Source: Neoconidiobolus thromboides FSU 785
Taxonomy: Eukaryota; Entomophthoromycota; Entomophthoromycetes; Entomophthorales; Neoconidiobolaceae
Length of the DNA stretch: 64,000 bases
Reading direction: 5' to 3'
Assembly: GCA_025603075.1 (NCBI GenBank)
Contig: MU626318.1
Span: 45,903 to 109,902, forward strand
The position numbers and the translations under genes were made by a program. Shown here one piece after another: positions 33,084 through 44,822 of the stretch. Below the pieces are notes generated by a model that was not told the DNA's origin, made no database searches, and was given only the letters and a program-made list of their open reading frames with translations. Within the stretch, counting starts at the first letter, position 1; each line of letters starts with the position of its first letter.

Positions 33084-33563
33084 TAGGTAAGTATAAAATT
33101 TATGTTATAAAATAGTTTGAGATTGTTACATAAGCTTTCTATTTATATTATTTTATTATTGAGATAGTACTATACCCAATCAAATTTGATGAGGAATATA
33201 GCAACTGGTAAATTTAAATAAGAACATTAATCAGGCTGCTATTCTTTAGCTCTCTATATTTATAGTTCAAATTCGCTAAAATACTTAAATTTCAGAAGGT
33301 CCTAATGTTATATTGAGCTATAGAATATAACTTACGCATACCATGAACTAATTTTAAAGCCATCATCATAATTTTCGATGAAATATAGCATCACATGATC
33401 CAGTATTATGATGCAAAAAGCCATATACACTTTTAATAAGTATAAACTGGCTTTACTTAACTTATATCCATTAAAGTGTTATAAAATAATAAAAGCACAA
33501 TACGTAAGGTTAAGGAACTCAAATTCTCTTAGATATACCACCCCTTAAGCTTTTCAAAGATAT
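33084..33563. other. Intergenic, no gene seen
   Basis: Spacer upstream of the LITAF-like gene; nothing recognised. Confidence 0.5.
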
Positions 33564-33661
33564 GAGGATGTATCTTTGTGTTTAAGAGTTTACTAACAAT
33601 CTTTCCACACAAATGATAGTTAAAGGATAGAAAAAGTAATGAAGTCAAAAAAAACACTCCC
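33564..33661 (+). mobile_element. GGGGATG MITE copy 20
   Basis: Forward, GAGGATGT / CACTCCC ends, flanked by TAT-type sequence. Confidence 0.85.
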
Positions 33662-34053
33662 ATATTTTATTTGATTGTGGCTAAATTTACTGCCTTTGAT
33701 ATTTACATGTATCTGAGCTCTATTACTTTTATTTTTAGTTGCATATATGTTTGAACAAAATATATGTCCGAATGTATTTTTCGATTATATAGCAAGCTAA
33801 AGTTTGCTTGCTTGTTTCTAGCAAATGAGTCTTAATTACTACCAAAAAATAAGTAGCAATAATATCATTCTTTACAATGACATTATACGTAAGGTATGAT
33901 TTATGTTAAGTCAGTTATATTATCTAATCATTTATTTTCGGTGCTCGTTTAGCGTGCAGATTTTGAGGTCCTCATTATCTTCAAACTATCAACAAATCCC
34001 ATTTCAAAATTTTTTGCTCATTTTAAACTTTCCATATTTAATTTTGGTGATAT

Positions 34054-34150
34054 GAGGATATTTTTTTTGGTTTCATTACTTTTCCATCTTTTAAGCGTTG
34101 TTTGAGTGGAAAGATTGTTAGTAAATTCTTAAACACAAAAATACATCCCC
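34054..34150 (-). mobile_element. GGGGATG MITE copy 21
   Basis: Reverse, GAGGATAT / CATCCCC ends. Last copy before the 12-kb MITE-free block. Confidence 0.85.
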
Positions 34151-34771
34151 GTATTCTAAACCATAAGGATTATACAGCTAGCTGAGTTTCTTAAGTAAAA
34201 TTTATGATTAAAATAAACCCTACTATTTTTGGTATCCAAAAGGAAGTTAATAGCTACTTAAATATAATGTAATTATATAAATATTATAAAAGTTACAACA
34301 CTTTAGACTTAATAGTAAAGGTTTCGTACCTACGTTTGTAAAGAACTTCTATCAATAGTAATGAGGCAATTACTAGTAAAGTTTAAGCACTTCTTTTTGA
34401 GCCTGAAAGACAAAGAGCCCTTGATGCTAGCTTTCAGTATAATGGTATTAATCAAGTGTATTACACAAAATAAAGTCCTTTGCTTTGATTTCATAAGGGC
34501 TGGATTTCTAAATGATAATATTTCATTTTTTAAAAAGACACACTTTCAAATGGTTCTTATTCTAGTTCTTATGAATTAAATATCCTTCGTTAAATCTCTA
34601 TTAAAGAACATAAACATGAAATTTTAGATACATAAAAATATTTGTTTGAATAAAGATTTAAGATGGTCAGTTTTATATTAATTCTCAAATCAAATTTCAA
34701 ATAAGTTATCCAAATTTCGAAAAATAAAGCTTGAGAAAAGAATAAAACTAACTTTCTTTGATTTATAAAAA
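34151..34771. other. Intergenic, no gene supported
   Basis: Upstream region of the NSA1-like gene. A 72-codon frame at 34361 has no features of a real protein. Confidence 0.5.
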
Positions 34772-36398
34772 ATGAAAATAATTGTAGGGCATAATACTGG
34801 ATTAATTAGAGGTAACTAGGGTAGTGTATATTACAGAAGCTCAAACTAATGTGTTAGTTATACAAATACCTAAATCAAAGCTAGTCGCTGAAAAATATTT
34901 GGTTAAAAAGCAAATGTTTCAACACAAACAAACCAATGTTACAATGTCAACAAAAGGAAAAGTAGAAAAAACAAAGGAGGTCCAAATTTTAGAAGAGAAT
35001 ATAATAGACGAAACTGATAATGAAATGGTACTCAAATATACAATAAGAAGAACAACTTACTTATAAATTTTAGATCTGGATTGCAAGGAAAGATCTCACT
35101 ATAGAACTAACTGATAATGAGGAATTTGAGCCTAAATATGTTTTTAACTCGATCGAGTTTGATAAAGAGGATTCTAAAAATGATGAAAAAACAAAATGGA
35201 TAGGGATGGTTTGCTTCAAAAAGTAATAATATTTTTTTATTAAAATATTCTAATCTCTATATAAGATTTCTTTTAGCATGTAAATCAAACGGAACATTGT
35301 ATCAAATTAAATTAAATAAAGTAAATTCACTAATTCGATTGATTTATACTAAATTATAACATAGGACCTTGAAGCTGAAATAAAGAGTTACCAATTATTT
35401 AAAACCGATATTAAAGATAGATTAAAAGTATTTAGAGGACATGCTGATAAAGAAAAGGTTGCTTTTGCCACGGGTGGGGACGAAATAGAACTTCAAGTAT
35501 GGGAACATAAGCCTGAAGGGCCAAATCAAATATTCATAGCCAAGAATGTAAGCTTTATCGTATTTTATTTTTACCACTAATTGCCCTTTAGGTACCTCAC
35601 GACAAACTAGATTTAAGAGTTAAAGTTTGTATCAATGATTTAAGATTTTATAAAGATACAGAACAAGGCTACAAAGTCGCTATTGTTACACATTATGGAC
35701 AAGTAAGTTTAAAATATTATAGTGCTACATATGCTTATCGGTTTAGTTAAGAGAGTATCATATCAAAAAAAAGAGAAGGCCTGTATATGATTTCCAGATA
35801 TCTGAGGGACCATGCCAAAAAGTATTTTTAAATGAAGATGAAAAGTAATGAAACAGCTATGTTTTATAATTTATAAGCTCATAATTTTTAGCGGCTACTT
35901 TGTTTCCACAAATACTGGTAATGTAAAAGTTATAAATGCTTCTGGCCGTCAAATTGCAAGTTATGGTGGATTTTCTGCAACAGTAGCTCAATTAAGTTGT
36001 CAGAATAATATAATTTTTTCTCTTACGATTGATAGAAATCTTTATTTACATCATGCAAAAGATCATACAGTAATTCAAAAAATTTATATAAAACAGGTAG
36101 TTTAATTTGTAATATCAGTAAAAATTATAGTAAATGTTTTCATAGACAGCCTCATGCTTTTTAGTAAAAGGTATATAATAACAATGGATAATGATCTATA
36201 ACTAATTTATTTTTAGAAGAGGAAGCGGACACAATCGAATCAGAAAATGAAGACGATAAATTGTGGAATCAATTAGAAGAAAACAAAAAAAAAAAAATAA
36301 AGATAGAAGAGGAGGAGATAAAACTTGAAGAGGAAGAAGCAAAATTAGAAGAGAAAGAAGCGAAAATCTCGAATGGTTCGAAATTAAGAAACCATTGA
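34772..36398 (+). CDS. NSA1: Ribosome biogenesis WD40 protein NSA1 / WDR74
   Basis: Ten exons: 34772-34811, 34837-35027, 35074-35222, 35266-35320, 35365-35547, 35592-35702, 35747-35844, 35892-36096, 36146-36170, 36217-36398. They total 1239 nt, 412 aa. Landmarks of the family: N-terminal MKIIVGHNTGLIREA, ATGGDEIELQVWEH, FIAKNVPHDKLDLRV then VCINDLRF, KKKRRPVYDFQISEG, GYFVSTNTGNVKVIN, DRNLYLHHA, and a late DDKLWNQLEENKK before a Glu/Lys-rich tail. The protein acts in the nucleolus in pre-60S maturation. Most introns are 43-49 nt. The first would be only 25 nt (34812-34836), but it is required for the frame and contains a stop. The 3' coding end overlaps the convergent gene at 36384 by 15 bp. 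Confidence 0.9.
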
Positions 36399-38692
36399 TC
36401 CGCAAGTCCAACAGGTTCCCATAGATAAAAAGGCTGAGTTACATATTACGCATTTGAAATATTTGCTACTAGTTATAGGCTTCAGGCTAAATTTGCATTT
36501 CAAAAATAAATGTTGACATTTTATAGAATCACATATTGGACATTTTTCTAATTTGCTTTCTCGGCTCATATTTTTTACTTTTTCTAACCTGGATTTTAAA
36601 TCAAGTTTGGTATATAGACTAGAATTTATGTCTATTTCCATATTTTGTATGAACTGATTATTAATATGTCCTTTTTGGGATATCAAGTGCTCTAGGTACA
36701 TTAGTTTTAGCACGACATACCATGATTTTGCTTCTTCTTTATTTTGATTATATATTTTATATAGGGAATATATTAATTGTCCAAATCGAAGTATTTTAGT
36801 TTGACTTTTGCTTTTCAACGCTTTATCAGAATAATCCTTTATATACTCTATGATTTCAGTCTTATTATTCCAAAAAAAATCACATATAGAATAGAAAGGC
36901 CCAATTTTCAAATCTATATAAAAATTAATTTTTGATATAAGTTTAAATTTAATTTTGTTACCAGAATCCAATTGATCTAATTTTGAATATAATTGTTCTT
37001 TAACGCCAATTTTGTTTAAGTTAATAACTAATATATCATAATTGTCTTCTTTATCTATAATGTGTATAATACCCAATTTTTTAATCTCATAGCAAATAGC
37101 CAATGCCTGTTGATTTTTGGATAGCTTCATATCAAAAATCCTTAAAAAATGACCTTCTTTCACTTCAATAAAATTCCTGATCAAGTTAATATCACAAGGT
37201 ATCGGGCTTAAAGAAATAGGGCTATTGTCCTCATATTCCAATTTAATTTGATGATAAGATCCATTTAACGTCACATAATTCAACGTATTTTCAGTTAAGA
37301 ACTCGAAACCTAATTTTTTATAAAAGAAAAACTTAAATAAAAGCTAGATATTACCTAAAATTGGTAACAAATTCTCTTCATCAATGTTGATTTCTAAATT
37401 ATTCTTAAACTGAAATAAATATAATTTCCCAAGTTTCGCTAGTAACAATGTTGGTTCATGTTGAAATTCTGAGCTCCAATTCAATGAGGTTATGTAATCA
37501 ATATTATATTCTTGAGGATTTGCTTCAATTTTATATTCCAATTCAGATTTTGGATAGTAATCAACAGATGTAATATCCTCCAATTTTTTAGTAGGAATTG
37601 TGGGAGCTTCAATATCAATCCTAACGAATCCTTTTGCATGGCATATTAAAAGATAACAATGATCTAACTAACGTTTAACCATCAATACATATACAAATGA
37701 TCAAATTACCTTTTTCACCATCTTTATACCATGGGGAGAACGATAAATTAGTTATTTCATCTTCATTTATTTTAACAAATTTTAAAAATGTTAGTTTACC
37801 ATCTAATACACTTAAAAACGTAAAAATTTATATGGTTATAAAAATAATGGTTTACCTCCAAATGGTTGTATACCTATTCTTTGATCCTAAAGCTATAAGT
37901 GCCATTCTACCATTGAGCAATTTAGACCAGGCAGAAGCTTGTTTGATTAGATTAAATGATTCATGAAGTTAAATTTTTACCATTGCATCTTAGCATGTTT
38001 AAATCGTTTTCAAGCGAACCAGCAAACTCATCATTCAAAAATTCATAAATAATCGAAGTGAAATCCAAAATCTTGCCCAGACAATTAGTAAAAAAAATTG
38101 AATGAAAGAGTAAAATTACCTTGTATAATTCTTTTTGATACATAAAGTTTGTTTCTAACTTGTATAAGATTACTCTGAAGTCAGTCAGTATAGTCAAATA
38201 TAGAACACTAACAAGGTTTAATAAAAATTAATGGAATCTAATCGTATGAAAATACCTATCATCAGATAACAGCCCATAAGGTGATATTGCATTACTGTAA
38301 ATTAATCCATTGTTTTCTTGAAGTCCATACAAGAATAAATCTATATAATTAAAATAAGAGGTATAAATTACGAAACTTTTACTTACTAGATTTTCCGGTT
38401 TTAATACTAGTTCGTCCAATGTCTTTTATTTCATCCTTGTTAAATAATAAATAGTTCAGATCCCATACTTTGTTTTTATTTTTCAAGCCTCGATCCTCTT
38501 TTTGAGTTTGTGTTATGTATCTTTCCTAAATATTAACTCAATTCAACTACATAGTTAATGCGATATTTTAATTACTATTATATAAAATTTTGAGCTCCCG
38601 TTTATGTAAATCTTATCAAAATGCACTTCTAAATCTGTTTTAAATGTCGACCTATCCTGAATTTTATATTGAATCTCTTTCTCTGGATTCAT
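36384..38692 (-). CDS. TFIIIC 90-kDa-subunit-like protein (WD40 plus C-terminal zinc finger)
   Basis: Nine exons: 38692-38576, 38525-38387, 38340-38256, 38207-38120, 38071-37981, 37937-37856, 37810-37710, 37663-37355, 37309-36384; 1938 nt, 645 aa. The N-terminal half shows beta-propeller style pieces (NAISPYGLLSDDRSVLYLTI, ASAWSKLLNGRMALIALGS, ITNLSFSPWYKDG, YITSLNWSSEF). The last ~52 residues hold CPICDSIKCQHLFLKC, then FSLKPI, CVICNSAF and CWTC. This matches the zf-TFIIIC pattern C..C..C.xH....C...(S/T)..P. TFIIIC recognises internal promoters of tRNA genes for RNA polymerase III. Call based on domain order and the finger; sequence is strongly diverged. Introns are 43-50 nt and all phases fit. 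Confidence 0.7.
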
Positions 38693-40357
38693 TTCAAAAA
38701 TACTTAAAAATTGTTATCATCCCTGAATTTAGATTGTTTAAAAAGCAATAAATTGAAGTTGCTTAATTCGAAAAACTCGAAAATTTAAAATCTTATAGGA
38801 ATGTGAATAAAATTCGAATGAATTTAAAAATAAGTTATTATATAATTGACATTCAATTAATAATAATAATTAGTGAAGTAGATTTTTTGATGATATTAGT
38901 GTTTCCAAAATAGCATTTTTATAAAACGCTTACTGAATAAAAAGGGTATTGGAAGAGACAGTATCTTAATGTAAAACTATAAAGTATTTGTAACTTTAGT
39001 ATTTGTATTCAGGTTAGTAGCTATACAACCAATCGAAAATAATGTTTATAAGGATAATTGATGCTTTATTATTATTTTTTTAAAAGTTTTATTGAGTATT
39101 TTATATAATAATATACAATTACTTTTTTAAATCATAGGGTTCTGCCTCAACAATCAGGCTTCTAAGGAAATCAAAACTTCTGAAAAATCCAAGACTAATC
39201 ATAAACTATTATAGTAAATAAAGTGTTTGCTTTAAACCTCAACTTTCTACAAAAGTTACAATAGTATCAATCATAGTAATACCGTCTGTAATTACAAAAT
39301 CTTAATATAATCCCCATCCCAAGATGAGTATCCGTTTGTAAAAACTGTTTATTTATTTATTTTTTATAAAAACATGAACCTTTTACAAAAAGGGGCATTT
39401 ATCTTATGACAGAGGCAGTGTTAAATGAAATATTATGCATCCTTGACGATACTTTATTAGACATTATTGTTTATCATTTATGATATTACGTAAATTTATT
39501 TTTACCGTAATATTAACTGAGTATTATAGAAATAAGTAAATCGTTTTAAAATTAATATTTTTAATTTATAATCGTAATATTAACAAATATTACATTCAGA
39601 AAAGGGGTTTTTACAATCTCAATAAGAGCAAAGGATACTGAAACAATGAAGCTCATTACTAACTTATCAATTGAACCGTATAAATCCTTCAATAATTTAT
39701 CTATACTATAAAGATATATTGTATAAAAATATAGGCACAATAATTGTTTAAAGATTCAAGGCCCCTTTTATAATGGAGTAAGGATATTTTTTATAATATT
39801 GTAATCTCATATTTTTCAAATGTAGCCCTCCTTTTGCGTCACATCGTTCATTAAACTTTCCTTAAAAATTTTGTTACTGCTTTAGATGCTAAAGTTTTAA
39901 AGCCCTATATTCTTGAAATTAAACTTATGGTGTTGATTGTATTTATTAATTAATTTCTCTCCATTGATAGCACGACTACTCTAGTTCGATTGTGTATTAA
40001 CTAATTGCTGATTTAAGAAAAATTATTGACAAAAACTTCAATAAAGCCTATTCTTAGGCTTTAAAAAAATTCAATTAACAGATTGTAGATAAAAAGTTTT
40101 TTCCCAAATTGGACATTTAAACTAAAATAGCTGTAAAAATTAAAAATGCCATTTAGAATCAAACAAAAAGGAGACTCAAGGGTAAATCAAAGTTTTAGCC
40201 TTTTTTTAATATGATGTCAATATAGTAATAAATTCTTACACAGCTCTATAGAATTAAATTAACATAATTTATTAATTTGAATTATACAACTAAATGTTTT
40301 GATTAAGACGCTACCAGGCTGATTCAAGCATTTATTACATAAGTTAAAAGATACTGA
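38693..40357. other. Intergenic, no gene seen
   Basis: About 1.7 kb without a supported gene; no MITE. Short frames only. Confidence 0.55.
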
Positions 40358-41612
40358 TTAGAGATATTCAATTTCTTTGGTATACTCCGGATCGTTAGGA
40401 TTAGCAACGGTGACCTCATCATCCATTGTCAATTGAAAGGTACTGTCTAGCTTCTTAGGCGGGACATTAAGAGAATAGGTCCCAGAATCCCCAACTATAT
40501 ATGGTTAGAAATAAGATAATTGGTTCATATGAAGTTACTTACCAGATTCAGTATCAGCTATATTAGCAGCACTTTTGAGAATAAAGCGCTTGTAAATAGC
40601 ATAGAAAGCTGAATGCAAAGTAGGGTCGCAAACGAAAGCAATAAAGTTCAAGGTACCACTAAGGGCCAACCCATTCATAGCCCAGATATCAATACCAAAG
40701 TTAGTGCCCCCATTTACAAGAATATAGATTTGACTAACTGATACGCCAAACACGGATATTATAGCAACAATAGGATACAGGAGTCTAATTAATACTATTT
40801 TAATAATGGCTTTTAACAATCATAAATAAATTTTTACATTCTATTTACAAACATGTTGGCTTTCTTAATTGCAGTTTTAGTATCTTTAACAAATACGAAC
40901 TTTCTAGCAACTTTTAACTGTTCGATATCCTTTCTAAGTTTAAAGACAACCATAGCTACGACTGCAGTACAGTAGACTAAGGTCAAAAGATACCACATAT
41001 TAGAAATCAACATATCAGCAATTTGATAAGTTTTTTCATCTTGAGGGGTAAAGTAACAGTTATTAAAATCCCCGAACCCAGTGAGACCAATTGCTATTAA
41101 CTATAAGCAAAATAATACTTTGAAATTATAATCTAAACAAACCTAAAGGTGGGATGGTAATAATAGCAGCACCAATAATGGGGGCTACCCAATAAGCAAT
41201 TTCTACTGTTTTGGTAATTCTGGCTTCTTTAATAAATACAAGTAAAAGATTAGTGGCAACGGATATATTAAGGAATAGATAAATTAAGGGGCCAAATTGC
41301 CTTTGCCAAGCTATGAAAGTACACATAGCACTTGCTGACTCATTATATAATGGAAACCAAAGTGCAGTTGTGTGGGTCCAAATGTCAAGGGCAGATACAG
41401 CAGTTTGCAATCTTAAGCTCACTCTGTTAACTAACTTAAAGTCGTATAATGCTAAATAATGAGTAAAAGGGTTTGATTTAATTAAGGAATTAATTACATA
41501 AAATAATCATAGTAAGGACTACAAGAGAGGCTAATACTGCTGACATACTGGAGAGCGTTGGGTAGACTACAGTTACTGAATACATAAAACTTGGAGGTGG
41601 TGATTCATCCAT
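40358..41612 (-). CDS. Seven-transmembrane receptor, cAMP-receptor-like (GPCR), five exons
   Basis: Exons 41612-41498, 41451-41143, 41093-40838, 40784-40543, 40494-40358; 1059 nt, 352 aa. The short outer N-terminus (MDESPPPSFMYSVTVVYP) is followed by seven hydrophobic segments. Conserved blocks shared with the paralog at 43683: LYDFKLVNRVSLRLQT, DIWTHTTALWF, CTFIAWQRQFGPLIYLFLN, LTGFGDFNNCYF, MLISNMWYLLT, LLYPIVAIISVFG and LNFIAFVCDPT near TM7, with DPTxxxAxY in place of NPxxY. The layout resembles cAMP-receptor-like GPCRs of amoebae and early fungi. The Asp/Glu-rich cytosolic tail ends KEIEYL. Ligand unknown. Confidence 0.82.
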
Positions 41613-43682
41613 TTTATTGATAACTAGATATATTGATAAAATATATAATTAAGAGAGAAAGGCAAAGATGATAATTTTTAATTTTTTCATATTTAAACCG
41701 AGCCATTATTATAATTACTATATAAATTTTAATTTTAATTCCTTATAAGATAATCAATTCAATAAAATGGCCTAAATTTTTTCGTTTTTATTTTCATGTC
41801 ACTTTTGTTATTAAAAGTAAAAATAGTATCTAAAACAAACCTGTATGATAATAATTTTATTATGATTAAAATGATTAAAATTAGAACTATTGTTTTAATA
41901 ATTTAAGTAGATTTGATTCAAAATAAGTTCAAAATAAGTTCAAAATAAGTAATTGGATTGCCTAAATAAACCTAGTTATCACGGCTTTGTTGATATTAAT
42001 ATCAAATTGTTATTGCCATACTTGAAGTAATTTAATCCGTTAACATAGTGACTTTTAGTCTGAAATATACATACATTTATTAAAATCAAATACTCTTTAA
42101 AATCTAGCAAATAATAAAGGTTTTGTAATAACAGATGCTTAAATCCTTAAACTTATAAATAAATACTTGAAAATGACCAAAAGGTGGAAATTTCAAAAGA
42201 TTTATTTTGTTGCCTTAAAATCTAAGAACTTGGATCTTTACAGTGGCTAGAACTTTTATACTATTTCTAAATAAATTATTTTTGGTTTAAGTAATGTTTA
42301 AAATCTGTGGAGCAATATTAATATAATCAGTCATTTAAATTAATTTTCATTTGAAGTAAATATAGTATTTTTCTGGTTTAAAATTAAATTACAAAATGCT
42401 GCATCAAAAACGTTAACTCTTACGCTAATTCATAATCAAGTTTTTAACCATCAGCTATTTTTAAAGTAAACTAGTATATTGATACCTCACTTATTAAAGA
42501 TAGTTTTTAATAGTAATAAAAACAATTAAGATGATGGTAATGTGTGTGTAAAGCCTTCTTATAATCCCAATTTTACAAAATAATACTTTTCCGTTTTCAT
42601 TAGAGCTAGTAATTTAACTCGTTAATCTCGATATACGTTTTAAAAAAGGTAAAAGGAGGTCGAATAGCTTGAATATATCACCATGTGCCTATCATAACCG
42701 AGATTTATTTCTATTCCTAAGTAATCAAAGCGGAACACCTATATCTCCAAAGCCCTCGAATTTGCGCATGCTTGGATATATTTGATTATTTGTTTTATGG
42801 AACATATTTATCCATTATCAATAAAACAGGTTATGAAACATTAAATTTGACCTTAATCAAATATCAATCAGTAAAGTTTACTACTATTAAAACATGACTT
42901 ATTTAATTAGAACCCACATTATTATATGTTTAAATATTTAGTAAAATATGTAATATTTGAATATTATAACGGGGTTTCGTCTGTTTGGTACTTGGGTTTA
43001 AACTAAATTTTAGATGTGAATGCAGCATACATTTGCTTAAGAATAATTGTAGACTATTATGATATGTAATTCTTTATATTTGAAAAGTAGAATAAAACTT
43101 CAACCTATTACTAATCCTGGATTGGGTTTTACTTTTAGTGGATTAAAGATTAAATATTTAACTGTTTTTTACATCCCCTTTTTAAAAACTTTTTATTATG
43201 AAAACATACGATTTTATTTGATTTATATCATAGTGTTATTGAGCTATATTGCTGAAATAAAATTATTCTTTGGATAAAAATCATGAAAAAAAAACATTTG
43301 TATCAAATGAAATATTGTAGCCTATAAGCTAGATCAATATGTTTAAAATACAAAGTAGATGCTGGTGAATACGCAACTTTTTCAAATTATGAGATAAATT
43401 ATTAATGAATTATCTTATAACACATTGTATTGATATTCAGTCACCTCATTCAAAGGTGGTTATGACAAAAGATATTTGTTGTTATATTATACCAGTAAAA
43501 TGGTTTATTACTCAGTAAATCCAAAGGAATTAAAAATCAGATAGATTAAAGAATATTTAGTTCTATATGTGAAATTATCAAAGAGCTTTAATAAAAAATA
43601 GTCATGTAGCAATATATAGTTACAAAAGTTCGTTTATTTAATATCAAATTAAATCTTGCTAAAAATCGAAAAAATAAAAGCT
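41613..43682. other. Intergenic between the two receptors, no gene seen
   Basis: About 2 kb, AT-rich. A threefold TTCAAAATAAG-type direct repeat stands at 41928-41950. A 72-codon frame at 43059 is not convincing. Confidence 0.5.
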
Positions 43683-44755
43683 TTAAAGTAAGTGATAGTC
43701 ATTAGAATATTGGTTAAGGCTGGTTGTAGATTCCAACTTGCCTAACTCGATATCGAAAGCTGAGGTTGGGCCCTCTTTGTTAATAGAAGTAGATACTAAG
43801 CTAGCACCTTCTTTACCGTACCTAATACGGCAATAAATAACATAGATTGCATTCTGGAAAGTAGGATCGAAACAAAAAGCGATAAAATTAAAAGTACCAG
43901 TAAGAGCCAAAAAATTCATAGCCCAGATTTCTAAATTCCAATCTTCTTGCTCAACTCTAAGATGATTAAGCTGACTAGCCATGATGCCAAGGGTAGATAA
44001 TATAGCGACAATTGGATAAAGTAATAATCTATGAATCAAACTTTTAATTGTCTTTTGGGCTACATCAGAATCTGTGATGGTAGTAAACCTTTGAGAAAAT
44101 TTGATTTGTGTAGCACTTTTTCTGAGTTTAAAAACAACTAACCCTACAACAATCACAAGGTATAACCAAGTTAATAAATACCAAATATTAGAAACTAACA
44201 TATCAGCTACTCTAAGAGTTGTAAAATCTGCATCAACAAAAAAGCACCCGTTAAAATCACCATATCCGGTAAGACCTGTAGCTAAAGGAGGGATAGTAAT
44301 GATTAAACCAGCAATAATTGGAATAAACCAGTAAGCTAGTTCAATCTTTGATGTAATAACCTTTTCATGTAAAAATACCAGTTGAAAGTTTGCGGCAATA
44401 GCGACATTGAAGAACAAATACATTAAAGGACCAAACTGTCTTTGCCAAGCAATAAAGGTACACATCCCACTAGGTTCTTCTTGATAATATTTAAACCAAA
44501 AAGCGGTAGTATGAGTCCATATATCAACTGCTGAAATAACAGTTTGTAATCTTAAACTAACGCGGTTTACTAACTTGTAATCATAAAGAGCTATTAAATT
44601 CTAGAGTTAGTATTATATTTTATTAATAGATAAAATAACTTACATAAAGCAATCATTGTTAAAACAACAACAGCTGCTAACACAGCTGAGATAGTAGAAA
44701 GTCTTGGATAGACTTCAGTGACGGAGTAGTTAAAACCATCTGATGGCATATCCAT
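43683..44755 (-). CDS. Seven-transmembrane receptor, cAMP-receptor-like (GPCR), two exons
   Basis: Exons 44755-44644 and 44590-43683; 1020 nt, 339 aa. Paralog of the receptor at 40358 with the same blocks: MCTFIAWQRQFGPLMYLFFN, TGLTGYGDFNGCFF, MLVSNIWYLLTWLY, HRLLLYPIVAILSTLG, NFIAFCFDPTFQNAIY. The one intron (44643-44591, phase 1) is at the same codon as intron 1 of the neighbour. The other three intron sites are contiguous coding here. The C-terminal tail is Ser/Thr-rich (STSINKEGPTSAF), a possible phosphorylation region. A TATATAAG box lies ~60 bp upstream. Coupling through a G protein is inferred from fold only. Confidence 0.85.
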
Positions 44756-44814
44756 TTTGAAGTTAACTTTATGTTATAAATGTAAAAATCAAAGCAATTT
44801 GGGAAAGAATTAAG

Positions 44815-44822
44815 CTTATATA
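44815..44822 (-). promoter_or_regulatory. TATA box
   Basis: TATATAAG on the minus strand, ~60 bp before the receptor start at 44755. Confidence 0.45.

Noticed and set aside
34361-34579. 72-codon plus-strand frame before NSA1
   Set aside because: No homology, no signal, ordinary length for chance in this composition, and no splice continuation.
40785-40921. Non-canonical intron flanked by an AAAGCCA direct repeat in the first receptor
   Set aside because: A normal GT..AG intron (40837-40785) restores the paralog-like NRILLYPIVAI sequence, so no unusual splicing is needed.
43059-43277. 72-codon frame between the receptors
   Set aside because: Leu/Ile/Phe/Tyr-rich from AT bias; no motif or paralog.
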